From: Haloterrigena alkaliphila
Lineage (GTDB): Archaea; Halobacteriota; Halobacteria; Halobacteriales; Natrialbaceae
NCBI RefSeq assembly: GCF_017352155.2
Contig: NZ_CP084320.1
Span: forward strand, 97,706-161,705
DNA: 64,000 bases
Reading direction: 5' to 3'
Part shown: positions 56,331 through 64,000 of the stretch, piece after piece
How positions within the stretch are numbered: position 1 is the first letter of the stretch
Layout: each line of letters starts with the position of its first letter
Notes under the pieces: model-generated
The model's database searches: none
What the model saw: the letters and a program-made list of their open reading frames with translations, nothing else
What the model was told of the DNA's origin: nothing
Translations under genes and position numbers: made by a program

Positions 56331-57512
56331 CTATCTGTCGCGCTCGACGGTCTCGCCGGGCCGAGTCGTCGCGCCGGTCGTCAACTTCAGCCCGGGCGTC
56401 AGACTCGTGTTGATGCCGGTCTTGACGTCGTCGCCGGCGACGACCCCGAACTTGCGCCGCCCCGTCGAGACCCGTTCACCCTTGACGGTGAACCGGACGT
56501 CCGCCTCGTCGTGGCGCAGATTGGCGACGTTCGTTCCGGCGCCGAAGTTGACGTCGCGTCCGAGCACGCTGTCTCCCACGTAGGAGAGGTGGCTGACGGA
56601 CGCGCCGCGGGAGAGCACGCTGTTCTTGATCTCGACGCCGTTCCCGAGTTCCGCGTCCTCGCCGACGAGCGTCGCACCGCGGACGTAGGCGTTGGGTCCG
56701 ACCGTCGCACCCGAGCGAATCAGTGCCGGTCCCTCGATTACGGCTCCCGATTGGACCGTCGCGCCCGTCTCGACGACGACGTCGCCCTCGAGGTGGGCGT
56801 CCTCGCTCACCTCGCCGTCGACGCGGCCCTCGAGGTCGCCGAGTTTCCACTCGTTGGCCGCGAGGAGCTCCCACGGCCGGCCGACGTCGAGCCAGCGCTC
56901 GAGGGTGACGGGCGTCACCGCGAACCGCTCGACGACTGTCGCCAGGACGTCGGTGATCTCGCGCTCGCCGCGCTCGCTCTCGGAGACCTCGAGCCACTCG
57001 CGGGCCTCCTCGGGGAAGGCGTAGGCGCCGGCGTTGGCGAGGTTCGTCGGCGGATCGGCCGGCTTCTCGGTGATGTCGACGACGGTTCCGTCGTCGGTGG
57101 CGAGCACGCCGTAGTTGCGCGGATCGTCGACCTCGACGGCGCAGACGGCCGGACACTCCGCGAAGAGGCGGTCGATCGCCGCCGGATCGTAGAGGTTGTC
57201 CCCGTTCAGGACGGCGAACGGCCCGTCGATCCGGTCGCGAGCGGCGGCGACGGCGTCGGCCGTGCCCGCCTGTTCGGTTTGAACCGCGTAGGAGACCGGC
57301 GTACCGCGATACTCGTCGCCGAAGTAGTTCCGAACGGTCTCGCCCTTATAGCCGATCACGAGGACGATTTCGTCCGCTCCCGCGTCGACGGCCGTATCGA
57401 CCGTGTGGGCCACGAGCGGCCGGTCGGCGACCGGAAGCATCGGTTTCGGTACTGCCGAGGAGAGGGGTCTGATACGTGTTCCTTCCCCCGCCGCGAGAAC
57501 AACGGCTTGCAT
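56331..57512 (-). CDS. Bifunctional sugar-1-phosphate nucleotidylyltransferase/acetyltransferase (GlmU-like)
   Basis: A 393-residue two-domain protein. The N-terminal nucleotidyltransferase has VLAAGEGTRIRPLSSAVPKP and FAVLNGDNLYD; the C-terminal left-handed beta-helix has hexapeptide-type strands (GATVGPNAYVRGATLVGED, KNSVLSRGASVSHLSYVGDS) and the GINTSLTPG end. The domain order matches archaeal GlmU-like enzymes that acetylate GlcN-1-P and form UDP-GlcNAc. Together with glmS nearby it completes amino-sugar activation. The acetyltransferase half could also modify other sugars. Confidence 0.93.
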   Translation of the reverse strand: MQAVVLAAGEGTRIRPLSSAVPKPMLPVADRPLVAHTVDTAVDAGADEIVLVIGYKGETVRNYFGDEYRGTPVSYAVQTEQAGTADAVAAARDRIDGPFAVLNGDNLYDPAAIDRLFAECPAVCAVEVDDPRNYGVLATDDGTVVDITEKPADPPTNLANAGAYAFPEEAREWLEVSESERGEREITDVLATVVERFAVTPVTLERWLDVGRPWELLAANEWKLGDLEGRVDGEVSEDAHLEGDVVVETGATVQSGAVIEGPALIRSGATVGPNAYVRGATLVGEDAELGNGVEIKNSVLSRGASVSHLSYVGDSVLGRDVNFGAGTNVANLRHDEADVRFTVKGERVSTGRRKFGVVAGDDVKTGINTSLTPGLKLTTGATTRPGETVERDR

Positions 57513-57867
57513 TGACGCTCTCTATCCCGAATTGCCGGATAATTATACGGCTGCTACTCCCGTCGTGCGATTCGACGGCCGGTACGGTTCGGCTGTTGGT
57601 GGCGGCGACCCGGTAGTACCGAATTTTGGTGAGCGCACGGCTCCCGTCCGGCGCGGTTCGCAACCGGCGGGGGTCGACGACCCCTGCGCTCTCGGTTTCG
57701 GACTGTCCCCTGGGTGGCCACACGCCGGGAAAATAGCTCATTAACTGAAAGAAATTCTGAATTTCAGCAGTATCAGACGATAACGCTGCTACTTTTCGAA
57801 CTGTCTCTCGAGAGCGAGTCTCTCCTCTGGCTGGCGGACAACGCCGCGATAGCCGTCATTATGCAGT

Positions 57868-57876
57868 CTATAGTAA
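57868..57876 (+). promoter_or_regulatory. TATA-like box of the zinc-finger gene
   Basis: CTATAGTAA ends 27 bases before the ATG at 57904, the expected spacing for a leaderless haloarchaeal transcript. It supports 57904 as the start instead of the in-frame ATG at 57940. Confidence 0.5.
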
Positions 57877-57903
57877 ATACCGTTCTGTGGTTACGGGCTG
57901 TTG

Positions 57904-58113
57904 ATGTCGACGGAACCAACCAACGCGAAGTGGACGCCGATGACGTCCGGTCAGGAAACGACTTCCCCTCGCTGTGTCAACTGTGGAAACCAGGTCACTC
58001 GGCAGTTCGCTCGCGTCTTCGGCGACAACCGTGACGTCGTCCACGCCTGTCCCGACTGTGCCACGTACCGTGAGATGAAAACGTCCGACTTCATTCCCAA
58101 GGAAGCTCGATAA
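57904..58113 (+). CDS. DUF7563-type small zinc-finger protein
   Basis: A 69-residue protein with a CVNCG pair near residue 24 and a CPDC pair near 50, separated by QVTRQFARVFGDNRDVVHA. This resembles a haloarchaeal family that I recall as DUF7563 (CxNCGxxVTxxxxRVF...CPxC). Zinc binding is likely; DNA or RNA binding is possible. The ATG at 57904 is favoured by the promoter box. Function unknown. Confidence 0.8.
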   Translation: MSTEPTNAKWTPMTSGQETTSPRCVNCGNQVTRQFARVFGDNRDVVHACPDCATYREMKTSDFIPKEAR

Positions 58114-58500
58114 CTCGCTCCGTTCTCGTTCGAGGCGTCGTTCACGACCGACCCAGTGACTCGTATCGACTGCTGGAACGCCGTCGTCCGTAGCAGGGGT
58201 CTTCTCCGCTCGATGCGGTGATACCGCACAGCGTCCGTAGCGCCGGTGGCGATGTCAGAGTACGACCGGTTGGATTCGTCGCCGCGGTCGGTAGCGCCCG
58301 CCTATATTTTTGAACTGTCGATATCGTATATACGAGTCACTCGCGTTGGCCTCGCCCAGAATGAATCCACCACTGTTGGTCCGCCGACGATCCGAGCGTC
58401 CCTCCGTCAGGGTCGCGGGGCGATCGCAGACGACGCCGAGTACCGCTGGAGCAATCGCTCGCGCAGTGCGAGACGGATCCATCGAACGGTGACTCCCCCA
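58114..58500. other. Gene-free stretch with a TATA-like region
   Basis: A 387-bp interval. CCTATATTTTTGAAC and GATATCGTATATACGAG at about 58300-58335 form an AT-rich core that could drive the wHTH gene at 58501 with a leader of about 160 nt. A 43-codon frame from 58361 is not supported by composition. Confidence 0.4.
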
Positions 58501-58770
58501 ATGAGCACGACCGAATCCGACGCCGACGTCGAGTCGGAGACCGACGACGCCGAATCGACGCCGCTTTCGGAGCTGCCGCCGAGTTCGAAGCTGGTCTACA
58601 AGGTCCTCGAGTACGAGGGCTCGATGACCCAGGAGGAAATCGCCGACGAGTCCCGGCTCTGTGCCCGGACCGTTCGGTACGCGCTCGGAAAACTCGAGAC
58701 GGCGGGGCTGATCACCAGTCGCGTCTATCTCGAGGACGCCCGGCAGTCGAAGTACCGGCTCGTCGAGTGA
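58501..58770 (+). CDS. Small winged-helix DNA-binding protein (MarR/TrmB-like)
   Basis: An 89-residue protein: an acidic N-terminus (about 30 residues) followed by a winged helix, LPPSSKLVYKVLEYEGSMTQ, EEIADESRLCARTVRYALGK and GLITSRVYLEDARQSKYRLV. The fold matches small haloarchaeal MarR/TrmB-like regulators that contain only a DNA-binding domain. The ATG at 58501 is used; the frame is open to 58246 without protein-like sequence. It ends 46 bases before the convergent FemAB-like stop. Confidence 0.88.
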   Translation: MSTTESDADVESETDDAESTPLSELPPSSKLVYKVLEYEGSMTQEEIADESRLCARTVRYALGKLETAGLITSRVYLEDARQSKYRLVE

Positions 58771-58816
58771 CGGCTCGAGCGAGGAGACGCGGCGGGTGGT
58801 GTCGAGCGCCGCATCG

Positions 58817-59827
58817 CTACCTGAGTTTTCGATACCGATCGATCATCGTGTCGAGCCCGAACGACCCCGACGTGATCTCGTAGTAGGTCTCGAGTCGCGG
58901 GTTGAACTTCGCCTTGTACCGGTTGATGCTCGGGACGCCCCCGCCGACCAGGTCGTATCGCTCGATCCCGGTCCGAAGCCCGTCGCGCATGACGTGCCAG
59001 TCGAGGAGGTCGTTGACCGGGAGGTCGAGGTCGGCGTCGGGTTTGACGCCGCCTTGCCATCGGTATCGGGTCGTCGCCGACTCGACGACGAGGATGCCGC
59101 CGACGAACGCCCCGTCGACCCGGCAGACGTAGGGGCGAACCGCCCCGTCCGGTAACTGCTCGTAGAGTGCGCGGGCGAACGCCGGATTCAACTGGAACGC
59201 CCGCCCCTGGCTCTCGTACCGTTTCGCGACCTGATCGACGATCCGTTCGACGTCGTCGCCGTCGCCCTCCGCGATGTCGTAGGCGTCGTCGTCCGCGTTC
59301 CGGACGTTGCTCCGCGCGTCGCTGCTGAACCGATCGAGCAGGTCCGACTCCTCGCCCGAAAGGTCCACGACGTAGGTGTACCCCGGTTTGACGTCGTACT
59401 CCCGCCAGATGAACGGCCGAACGTCGTCGAACTCGGCGACGACGAACCGCGTGTACAGCGGCGAGATCTTCCGCTCGACGTACTCGAGACAGCCGTCGAG
59501 GAAGCGCCGCGTTCGGCGGTCCGCCTTGCGCTGTTTGAGTTTGTCGGCGTTCAGTAACGCCGGGCCGAGATAACACGACCACGAGAACGGCGCCGGCGAG
59601 AACGCGCCGGTGATCGGTCCCTTGCGGTACTCGAAGACGGGGAAGAGACCGATCGCCTCCTGTCCCGTGAAGCCGGCCAGCAGGTGCGGCGTCGAGCCGG
59701 TGTCCTCCCCCTGCAGTCGCAGCGCTTCGGCCCGATAGAACGGGTTCGTCCCGTCCGATCGCTCGACGTACCGGTTCCACTCCTCGGCGTCCGACCGCGG
59801 ATCGAGCCTCGAGATTTCGACGCTCAT
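58817..59827 (-). CDS. FemAB/GNAT-type N-acyltransferase
   Basis: A 336-residue protein of the FemAB-like (Acetyltransf_6/BioF2-type) branch of GNAT enzymes. Motifs: SRLDPRSDAEEWNRYVERSD at the N-terminus, DLSGEESDLLDRFSSDARSN in the centre, and GGVPSINRYKAKFNPRLETY near the end, typical of acyltransferases of cell-envelope polymers. It begins 2 bases after the stop of the alkaline-phosphatase-like gene, so the two are translationally linked. It may acylate an amino sugar or add an aminoacyl group to a glycan or lipid (inference). The ATG at 59827 is preferred; the open frame further upstream overlaps the previous gene. Confidence 0.85.
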   Translation of the reverse strand: MSVEISRLDPRSDAEEWNRYVERSDGTNPFYRAEALRLQGEDTGSTPHLLAGFTGQEAIGLFPVFEYRKGPITGAFSPAPFSWSCYLGPALLNADKLKQRKADRRTRRFLDGCLEYVERKISPLYTRFVVAEFDDVRPFIWREYDVKPGYTYVVDLSGEESDLLDRFSSDARSNVRNADDDAYDIAEGDGDDVERIVDQVAKRYESQGRAFQLNPAFARALYEQLPDGAVRPYVCRVDGAFVGGILVVESATTRYRWQGGVKPDADLDLPVNDLLDWHVMRDGLRTGIERYDLVGGGVPSINRYKAKFNPRLETYYEITSGSFGLDTMIDRYRKLR

Positions 59828-59829
59828 CG

Positions 59830-61455
59830 TCAGAGGTACCCGAGATCGGAGAGTCGATCCTCGACGGCCGCGTCGTCGGTCGGGGTGATCGGATCGGGCT
59901 CGTAGGACGGGTACGTCGCCTCCGTCCCGCCGTCGATCACCGGTAACGTCTCCCCGTCCATCTCGGCGTCGATCGGGACGTCGAACAGCGCACAGATCGT
60001 CGGCGCGACGTCGAAGATGGTCGCGCCCTCGAGCGACGCCGTCTCGTCGAAGTCGGCCCCCGTCGCCGCGACGACCCCGGTCTGCGTGTGGTTCCACGGC
60101 TCCATCGGCTCGCCGAACTGCGCCGTCCCGACGTCGGCGACGATCGCGTTCTCGAAGTCGGTCGGCACCGTCAGGATGTCGGGGCCCATCTCGACGTGAG
60201 GCCCCTCGAAGTACGTCTCCCGGGGTTCGACCGCCTCGAACATCGGCTCGCCGTCGGGGGTTTCGACGGCCGAGAGTCGATCGATGAGATCCGCTCGGGT
60301 CTCCTCGTACGCCGACTCGGGGACCTGTCCGTTCGGCTCCCGGCCCTCGAGGTTGATCCGAACGCCGAGTTCGCTCTTCGACCGGACGTACGCCGTCGAT
60401 TCGGGGAAGTCGACCTGTTCGCTCGCCGCACGGATCGCGTCGTCGGGGATGCGACGGCCGATGGCCTCTTTCAGCCCGACCGTCTCGAGGGTGGCCGCCA
60501 CTCGCTGGGTGGTAATCCCGACTTCCGCGGCGACGGTCATCGCTTGCTCGAGAGGGGATCGTCCGTGGTCGCCGGTGGTTTCCCCCTCGAGCAGGTCGTT
60601 CTGCCAGGCTTTCGACCAGTCCGGCATCCCCTGGCCGCCGCTACGGGTCTCGACGAATCCTTCCTCTCGCAGGAACTCGTTGACGCGGAACTCGTGGCCC
60701 GTCACTGTGCCGATCCCGTGGTCGCTGACGACGAGGACGTTCGTCGGGTCGGCGTCGTCGATCGTCTCGGCGAGTTGGTGGTCGACCGCGTTGTAGACGG
60801 CTTCGATGGCCGCCTTGTCGCCCGGCCGTTCGTGGAACACGGTGTCCGTCTGCTGGAACTGCAGGAAACCGAACTCGGGGTCGAACCGCCGACAGAGGTA
60901 GCGAAACGCCTCCCCGCGGCGGTCGATCGTTCGTTCGTACCCCTCGATCGACGCCTCGGGGGCGTCGGTGCTCTGAGGGTAGACGTGGTAGTCGCCACAG
61001 GCCAGTTTCACGTCCTCGAGGATCCCCGCGGGGTGGCAGGTCGGGTCCTCCGGCGCGGTCATCCCCGGGATCAACGCCCCGTCGAACGCCCGGGGCGGGT
61101 GCGTGACCGGAACGTTGACCACGACGCTCGAGAGACCGTGTTCGCTCAGTAACTCCCAGACCGGCCGCGCCCGGACGTGCGTCGCGTTCACGACGTCCCA
61201 GTCGTACCCGTTGAACGACAGAAAATCGTAGACGCCGTGTTTCCCCGGGTTCTTTCCCGTGAACAGCGACGGCCAGGCGCTTCCCGTCCACGGCGGAATC
61301 TGTGACTCGAGCGGTCCGCTGGTCCCGGCGTCGATCAGTCGCTCGAGCGTCGGCGCTTCCCCCGCCTCGAACAGCGACTCGAGTACGGAGCGGCAACCGG
61401 CGTCGACTCCCACCACGAGCAGCCGCAGATCGGTTTCGTCGGTCGAATCTCCCAT
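59830..61455 (-). CDS. Alkaline-phosphatase-superfamily phosphodiesterase/nucleotide pyrophosphatase (second copy)
   Basis: A 541-residue paralogue of the protein at 38296. Motifs: VVGVDAGCRSVLESL, WTGSAWPSLFTGKNPGKHG with the nucleophile region, VVSDHGIG for metal binding and FDVAPTICALFDVP. The C-terminus AVEDRLSDLGYL matches the first copy. In PF01663-type enzymes this fold cleaves phosphodiesters or pyrophosphates. No signal peptide is seen. It is directly followed by the FemAB-like gene (2-bp gap). Confidence 0.88.
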   Translation of the reverse strand: MGDSTDETDLRLLVVGVDAGCRSVLESLFEAGEAPTLERLIDAGTSGPLESQIPPWTGSAWPSLFTGKNPGKHGVYDFLSFNGYDWDVVNATHVRARPVWELLSEHGLSSVVVNVPVTHPPRAFDGALIPGMTAPEDPTCHPAGILEDVKLACGDYHVYPQSTDAPEASIEGYERTIDRRGEAFRYLCRRFDPEFGFLQFQQTDTVFHERPGDKAAIEAVYNAVDHQLAETIDDADPTNVLVVSDHGIGTVTGHEFRVNEFLREEGFVETRSGGQGMPDWSKAWQNDLLEGETTGDHGRSPLEQAMTVAAEVGITTQRVAATLETVGLKEAIGRRIPDDAIRAASEQVDFPESTAYVRSKSELGVRINLEGREPNGQVPESAYEETRADLIDRLSAVETPDGEPMFEAVEPRETYFEGPHVEMGPDILTVPTDFENAIVADVGTAQFGEPMEPWNHTQTGVVAATGADFDETASLEGATIFDVAPTICALFDVPIDAEMDGETLPVIDGGTEATYPSYEPDPITPTDDAAVEDRLSDLGYL

Positions 61456-61650
61456 GCAGAAGTTGGTCGCGGTACCCCATTTTTGTTATTCGATTGTTGT
61501 TTTTCGTAAGCCGGGACTGCGTTCGTTTCGAACGATCACCCGATCTGCGGGCCGTCTCGCGTAATGGCCAATTGGTTGTACCGCGTTCACGCGCACATCT
61601 CGATCCCTCGTCGATCGTCGCGGTCGGGGATCGGCTCCGGCGGCCCGGTC

Positions 61651-63468
61651 CTAGTCGGCGCTCACCGCCGCGTCCAGGGTCGAGCGGACGTCGTCGCTGA
61701 GCGTGTAAGTCCGCTCGGCGGGCCGGTCGAGCACTCCTTCGGTCCGCAACTCCGAGAGGAGGCTCTGGACGGCGACCGTCGATCGGTCGACGCTGCCCGC
61801 GACGACCGCCGTCTCGAGGGGGCCGTAGCGGGCCAGCACGGCCAGCGCCTGCCGCGCCTCCGCGACCGAACACTGCGACTGGTCGGCCGCCCGCGCGAGG
61901 CGGTCGTCGATCCAGTCGCCCTCGAACAGGTCCTCGGTCGCCGATTCCACGGGTTCGGTTTCGATTTCGGTCGTCGCTGGGTCGGCCCGCTCGTCGCTTC
62001 CCGTCCGTTCGTCGCCTACGGTCCGCTCATCGTCCACCGTTCGCTCGTCGCCGTTTCGGTCGTCGGCCCGTCCGTCGCGGTCCCGTCCGTCACCGTCCTG
62101 CCCGGCCGTCTCGAGTTCTTCGCGGATCGACGTGAAGCCGAACTCGACCTCGTCGCCGCCGGCGTAGACGATCTCGTCGTCGGATTCTGCCGTCGTCGCC
62201 TCCGCCGCTTCGGTCGCGTCGCCCTCGAGGTCGCGAACGCGCTCCTGCAGGCGTTCGTTTTCCGCGCGCAACGTCTCCATCGTCTCCGTCCGCGACTCGA
62301 GTTTCGCCTCGAGCGTCTCGATGCGCTCGTCCCGCTCCTCGAGTTCCTCGCGGAGGTCGTCGCGCTCCTCCTCGAGGTCGACGATTTCGTCGTGCAGGCG
62401 GCGCAGTTCGTCGTCGTTCCCGCCGCCGAGTTGCGCCTGGACCGTCTCTTTCTGGGTCAGCGCGTCGGCCATCTGTTTGGCCGCCGACGAGACGTCCCGC
62501 GCGGACTCGAGTTCGTCTTCGAGGGTCTCGATCCGTTTCTCCTTCTTCTCGAGTTCGTTCTCGAGTTCGAGGATGCGGTCCTGTTCGCGCTCCTTGCGCT
62601 CGGAGATGTCCTCGAGGTCGCCGACCAGCGCGTCCGAGACGGACTTCAGTTCGGGGCGTTCGAAGTCGTCGAGGCCGGGCGTCGCGCCGGCGTCGAAGGT
62701 CCGCTTCCGGCGGAACTGCACCTTCCGTACGTCGATGTCCATCCAGTCTGTCTGGACGAATCCCTGTCCGTCGTCGAGTTCGGCGACGAGTTCCGAGTAC
62801 TCGGTGTCGATGATTCGTCCGACGACGTTCGTGTCGTTGTCCCAGGTCAGTCGGTGCCAGACGAGCCAGTTCGCCTGCGTGATGAAGTCCTTCTTGACGT
62901 CGGCCGGCCGCTGACTGATCCCGAGGATCCCGAGGCCGTGTTTGCGCCCGCGTTTGCTGATCTTGATCAGCAACCGCCCCGTCTCCCCCATGCCGCCGCC
63001 CTCGGGAATGTACTCGTGGACCTCCTCGACCACCAGCAAGAAGGGTTTCTTCAGTTTCTTCTCCTTGACGAACAGCTGTCGCGCCGTCTCGCGCAGCAGT
63101 TCGTCGGCCTCCTCCTCGTCGAGGTAGCCCGAGACGTCGAGGATGATCGGGACGTTCTCCTCGAGAGCCAGCGTCGCCATCTGCTCGGCGTGCTCCGGCC
63201 CGATCTGGATGTCACACTCCTCGTCGGCGCCGGCGTGGAGCATCTCGTACTCCTCCTTGAGCCCGTAGTACTCGCCGTCGGTGTCGACGATCAGGAGGGG
63301 GTACCCGGCTTCGAGCAGTTCCTCGGCGATGACCGACGCCGTGTTCGACTTCCCCGACCCGGACTTGCCGGTGACGAACCCGCGTCCGGTCAGCAGTTCG
63401 ACGACGGGCAACCACAGATCCGACCCGTCGTCGGTCTCTCCGACCAGAATCTCGCGTTGCTCGCTCAC
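61651..63468 (-). CDS. HerA/DUF87-type ATPase with coiled coil and C-terminal winged helix
   Basis: A 605-residue protein. GKSGSGKS (34-41) is Walker A, LLVVEEVHEYIPEGG near 150 Walker B, and LLIKISKRGRKHGLGILGIS the HerA-type segment. Residues about 285-405 form a long coiled coil (ELEKKEKRIETLEDELESAR). An acidic stretch with repeated DERT units (about 480-500) leads to a winged-helix-like C-terminus (ARQALAVLARYGPLETAVVA). Classical HerA works with NurA in end resection, but no NurA gene is adjacent; the coiled coil and wHTH suggest a DNA-organising or segregation role. A GTG start at 63468 follows a purine-rich site. Confidence 0.88.
   Translation of the reverse strand: MSEQREILVGETDDGSDLWLPVVELLTGRGFVTGKSGSGKSNTASVIAEELLEAGYPLLIVDTDGEYYGLKEEYEMLHAGADEECDIQIGPEHAEQMATLALEENVPIILDVSGYLDEEEADELLRETARQLFVKEKKLKKPFLLVVEEVHEYIPEGGGMGETGRLLIKISKRGRKHGLGILGISQRPADVKKDFITQANWLVWHRLTWDNDTNVVGRIIDTEYSELVAELDDGQGFVQTDWMDIDVRKVQFRRKRTFDAGATPGLDDFERPELKSVSDALVGDLEDISERKEREQDRILELENELEKKEKRIETLEDELESARDVSSAAKQMADALTQKETVQAQLGGGNDDELRRLHDEIVDLEEERDDLREELEERDERIETLEAKLESRTETMETLRAENERLQERVRDLEGDATEAAEATTAESDDEIVYAGGDEVEFGFTSIREELETAGQDGDGRDRDGRADDRNGDERTVDDERTVGDERTGSDERADPATTEIETEPVESATEDLFEGDWIDDRLARAADQSQCSVAEARQALAVLARYGPLETAVVAGSVDRSTVAVQSLLSELRTEGVLDRPAERTYTLSDDVRSTLDAAVSAD
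62000..62051 (-). repeat. DERT-unit coding repeat in the HerA-like gene
   Basis: Four near-identical units reading DERT or similar (GDERTVDDERTVGDERTGSD) are encoded in tandem. They lengthen a probably disordered linker between the coiled coil and the winged helix. Slippage is the likely origin. Confidence 0.6.
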
Positions 63469-63969
63469 CGCCCCACCACCTCGGGCGCGTGCGACGTGTT
63501 CATATATCAGTACACTCCGAACACGGCACCTTGAATATTGGCCTCGAGTGAGCGTTTCGACTGACGGTTCGCGCGGAGCGTACCGACTCGCCTATCGGAT
63601 CCAGCGCTCCGAACTCTTAGAATGTCTACACAGTGTACACTGTGTAGGATTCTACGCGCTTTGTACAGTGGTGGCACTGCCCATACCTCGAGCGTCGTGC
63701 ACTCGTCTCTCCGTGGGGCGATCCGACCCGCAGATCATGGAGGGTTGATACCGAGAACACCGTCTAAACGGTCTACACCGTGCTGAAAGTGGACGTTGTT
63801 CGACCGCTGCGGCTAGCGGTCGGCGCCACGGACCCGGTCGGCCGCCCAACGGTCGATCCGACGCCGACTGACGATGTTTGCCCCGTTTCCGAATTCACAC
63901 AGTTTAAACAGTGTACACTGTGTAGACTGTCTAAAACCCTACTATCGTATCCTTCTTCGACAGTATCCA
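63469..63969. promoter_or_regulatory. Palindrome-rich divergent control region
   Basis: CTACACAGTGTACACTGTGTAG at 63626-63647 is given here as two halves, CTACACAGTGT and ACACTGTGTAG, which form a perfect 22-bp palindrome. Related sites are ACCGTCTAAACGGT (63759-63772), GTTTAAAC (63903-63910) and ACAGTGTACACTGT (63908-63921), with GTCTACACCGTG (63771-63782) as a half-like match. A TATA-like CATATATC (about 63502) serves the HerA-like gene. A 501-bp region between divergent genes with this many related sites is most simply a cluster of operators for a dimeric regulator (inference). Confidence 0.7.
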
Positions 63970-64000
63970 ATGGGACGGATCGTCTGGGTCTGTATTGCGG
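63970..64000 (+). CDS. Start of a gene cut by the right edge
   Basis: An ATG at 63970 opens the frame MGRIVWVCIA, which continues to the window edge. Position after the palindrome cluster, divergent from the HerA-like gene, makes a real gene plausible. Ten residues are too few to identify a family. Confidence 0.35.
   Translation, partial: MGRIVWVCIA

Overview
The window is a chromosomal segment of a haloarchaeon, most like the Natrialba/Natrinema/Haloterrigena group. Evidence: very high GC with acidic proteins, twin-arginine (Tat) signal peptides, TFB, bacterio-opsin-activator-type regulators, a PGF-CTERM protein, small CPxCG zinc-finger proteins and an Orc1/Cdc6-linked replication origin. 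Taxonomy is inferred from these features only. No rRNA, tRNA, insertion sequence or CRISPR array was found.

Layout. 1-2.3 kb: N-terminal part of an orc1/cdc6 gene and a replication origin with seven origin recognition boxes (ORBs) in mirrored orientation around an AT-rich core, then a zinc-finger microprotein. 2.6-7.7 kb: a metal/redox set: P19/Tp34-like lipoprotein, polytopic membrane protein, SCO1-like protein, TlpA-like thioredoxin and CcdA. 7.9-21.2 kb: mostly housekeeping and regulation: PGF-CTERM surface protein, Lhr-type helicase, sensor kinase, archaetidylserine decarboxylase, a VapBC-type pair, a receiver-only response regulator, TFB and a DUF7344-type wHTH membrane protein. A 148-bp inverted-repeat element and a 17-unit heptanucleotide array also lie here.

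21.9-63.5 kb is dominated by a cell-surface glycan region. It holds an asparagine-synthase-like enzyme without its glutaminase cysteine, a Wzx-type flippase, a polytopic GT-C-like protein, a PP-loop ATP pyrophosphatase, a GNAT and a FemAB-like acyltransferase, and two alkaline-phosphatase-superfamily enzymes. It also holds a polysaccharide deacetylase, an overlapping Gfo/Idh - DUF362-like - epimerase operon, two glycosyltransferases, GlmS and a GlmU-like enzyme. Regulators and stress genes are interspersed: UspA, a 1052-residue HTH_10 sensor-regulator, a second HTH_10 protein and a HTH/TumE-like pair.

The least familiar content is a four-member family inside this region (24.4-36.6 kb). Two members are Tat-exported beta-helix proteins carrying four C-terminal repeat modules of about 90 residues. 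One is the beta-helix alone. One is a single module attached directly to the first residues of the family. All four share an AAAGTTTAT-type box 25-27 bases before the ATG, which suggests leaderless co-expressed transcripts. The window closes with a HerA-like ATPase and a palindrome-rich region before a gene truncated by the right edge.
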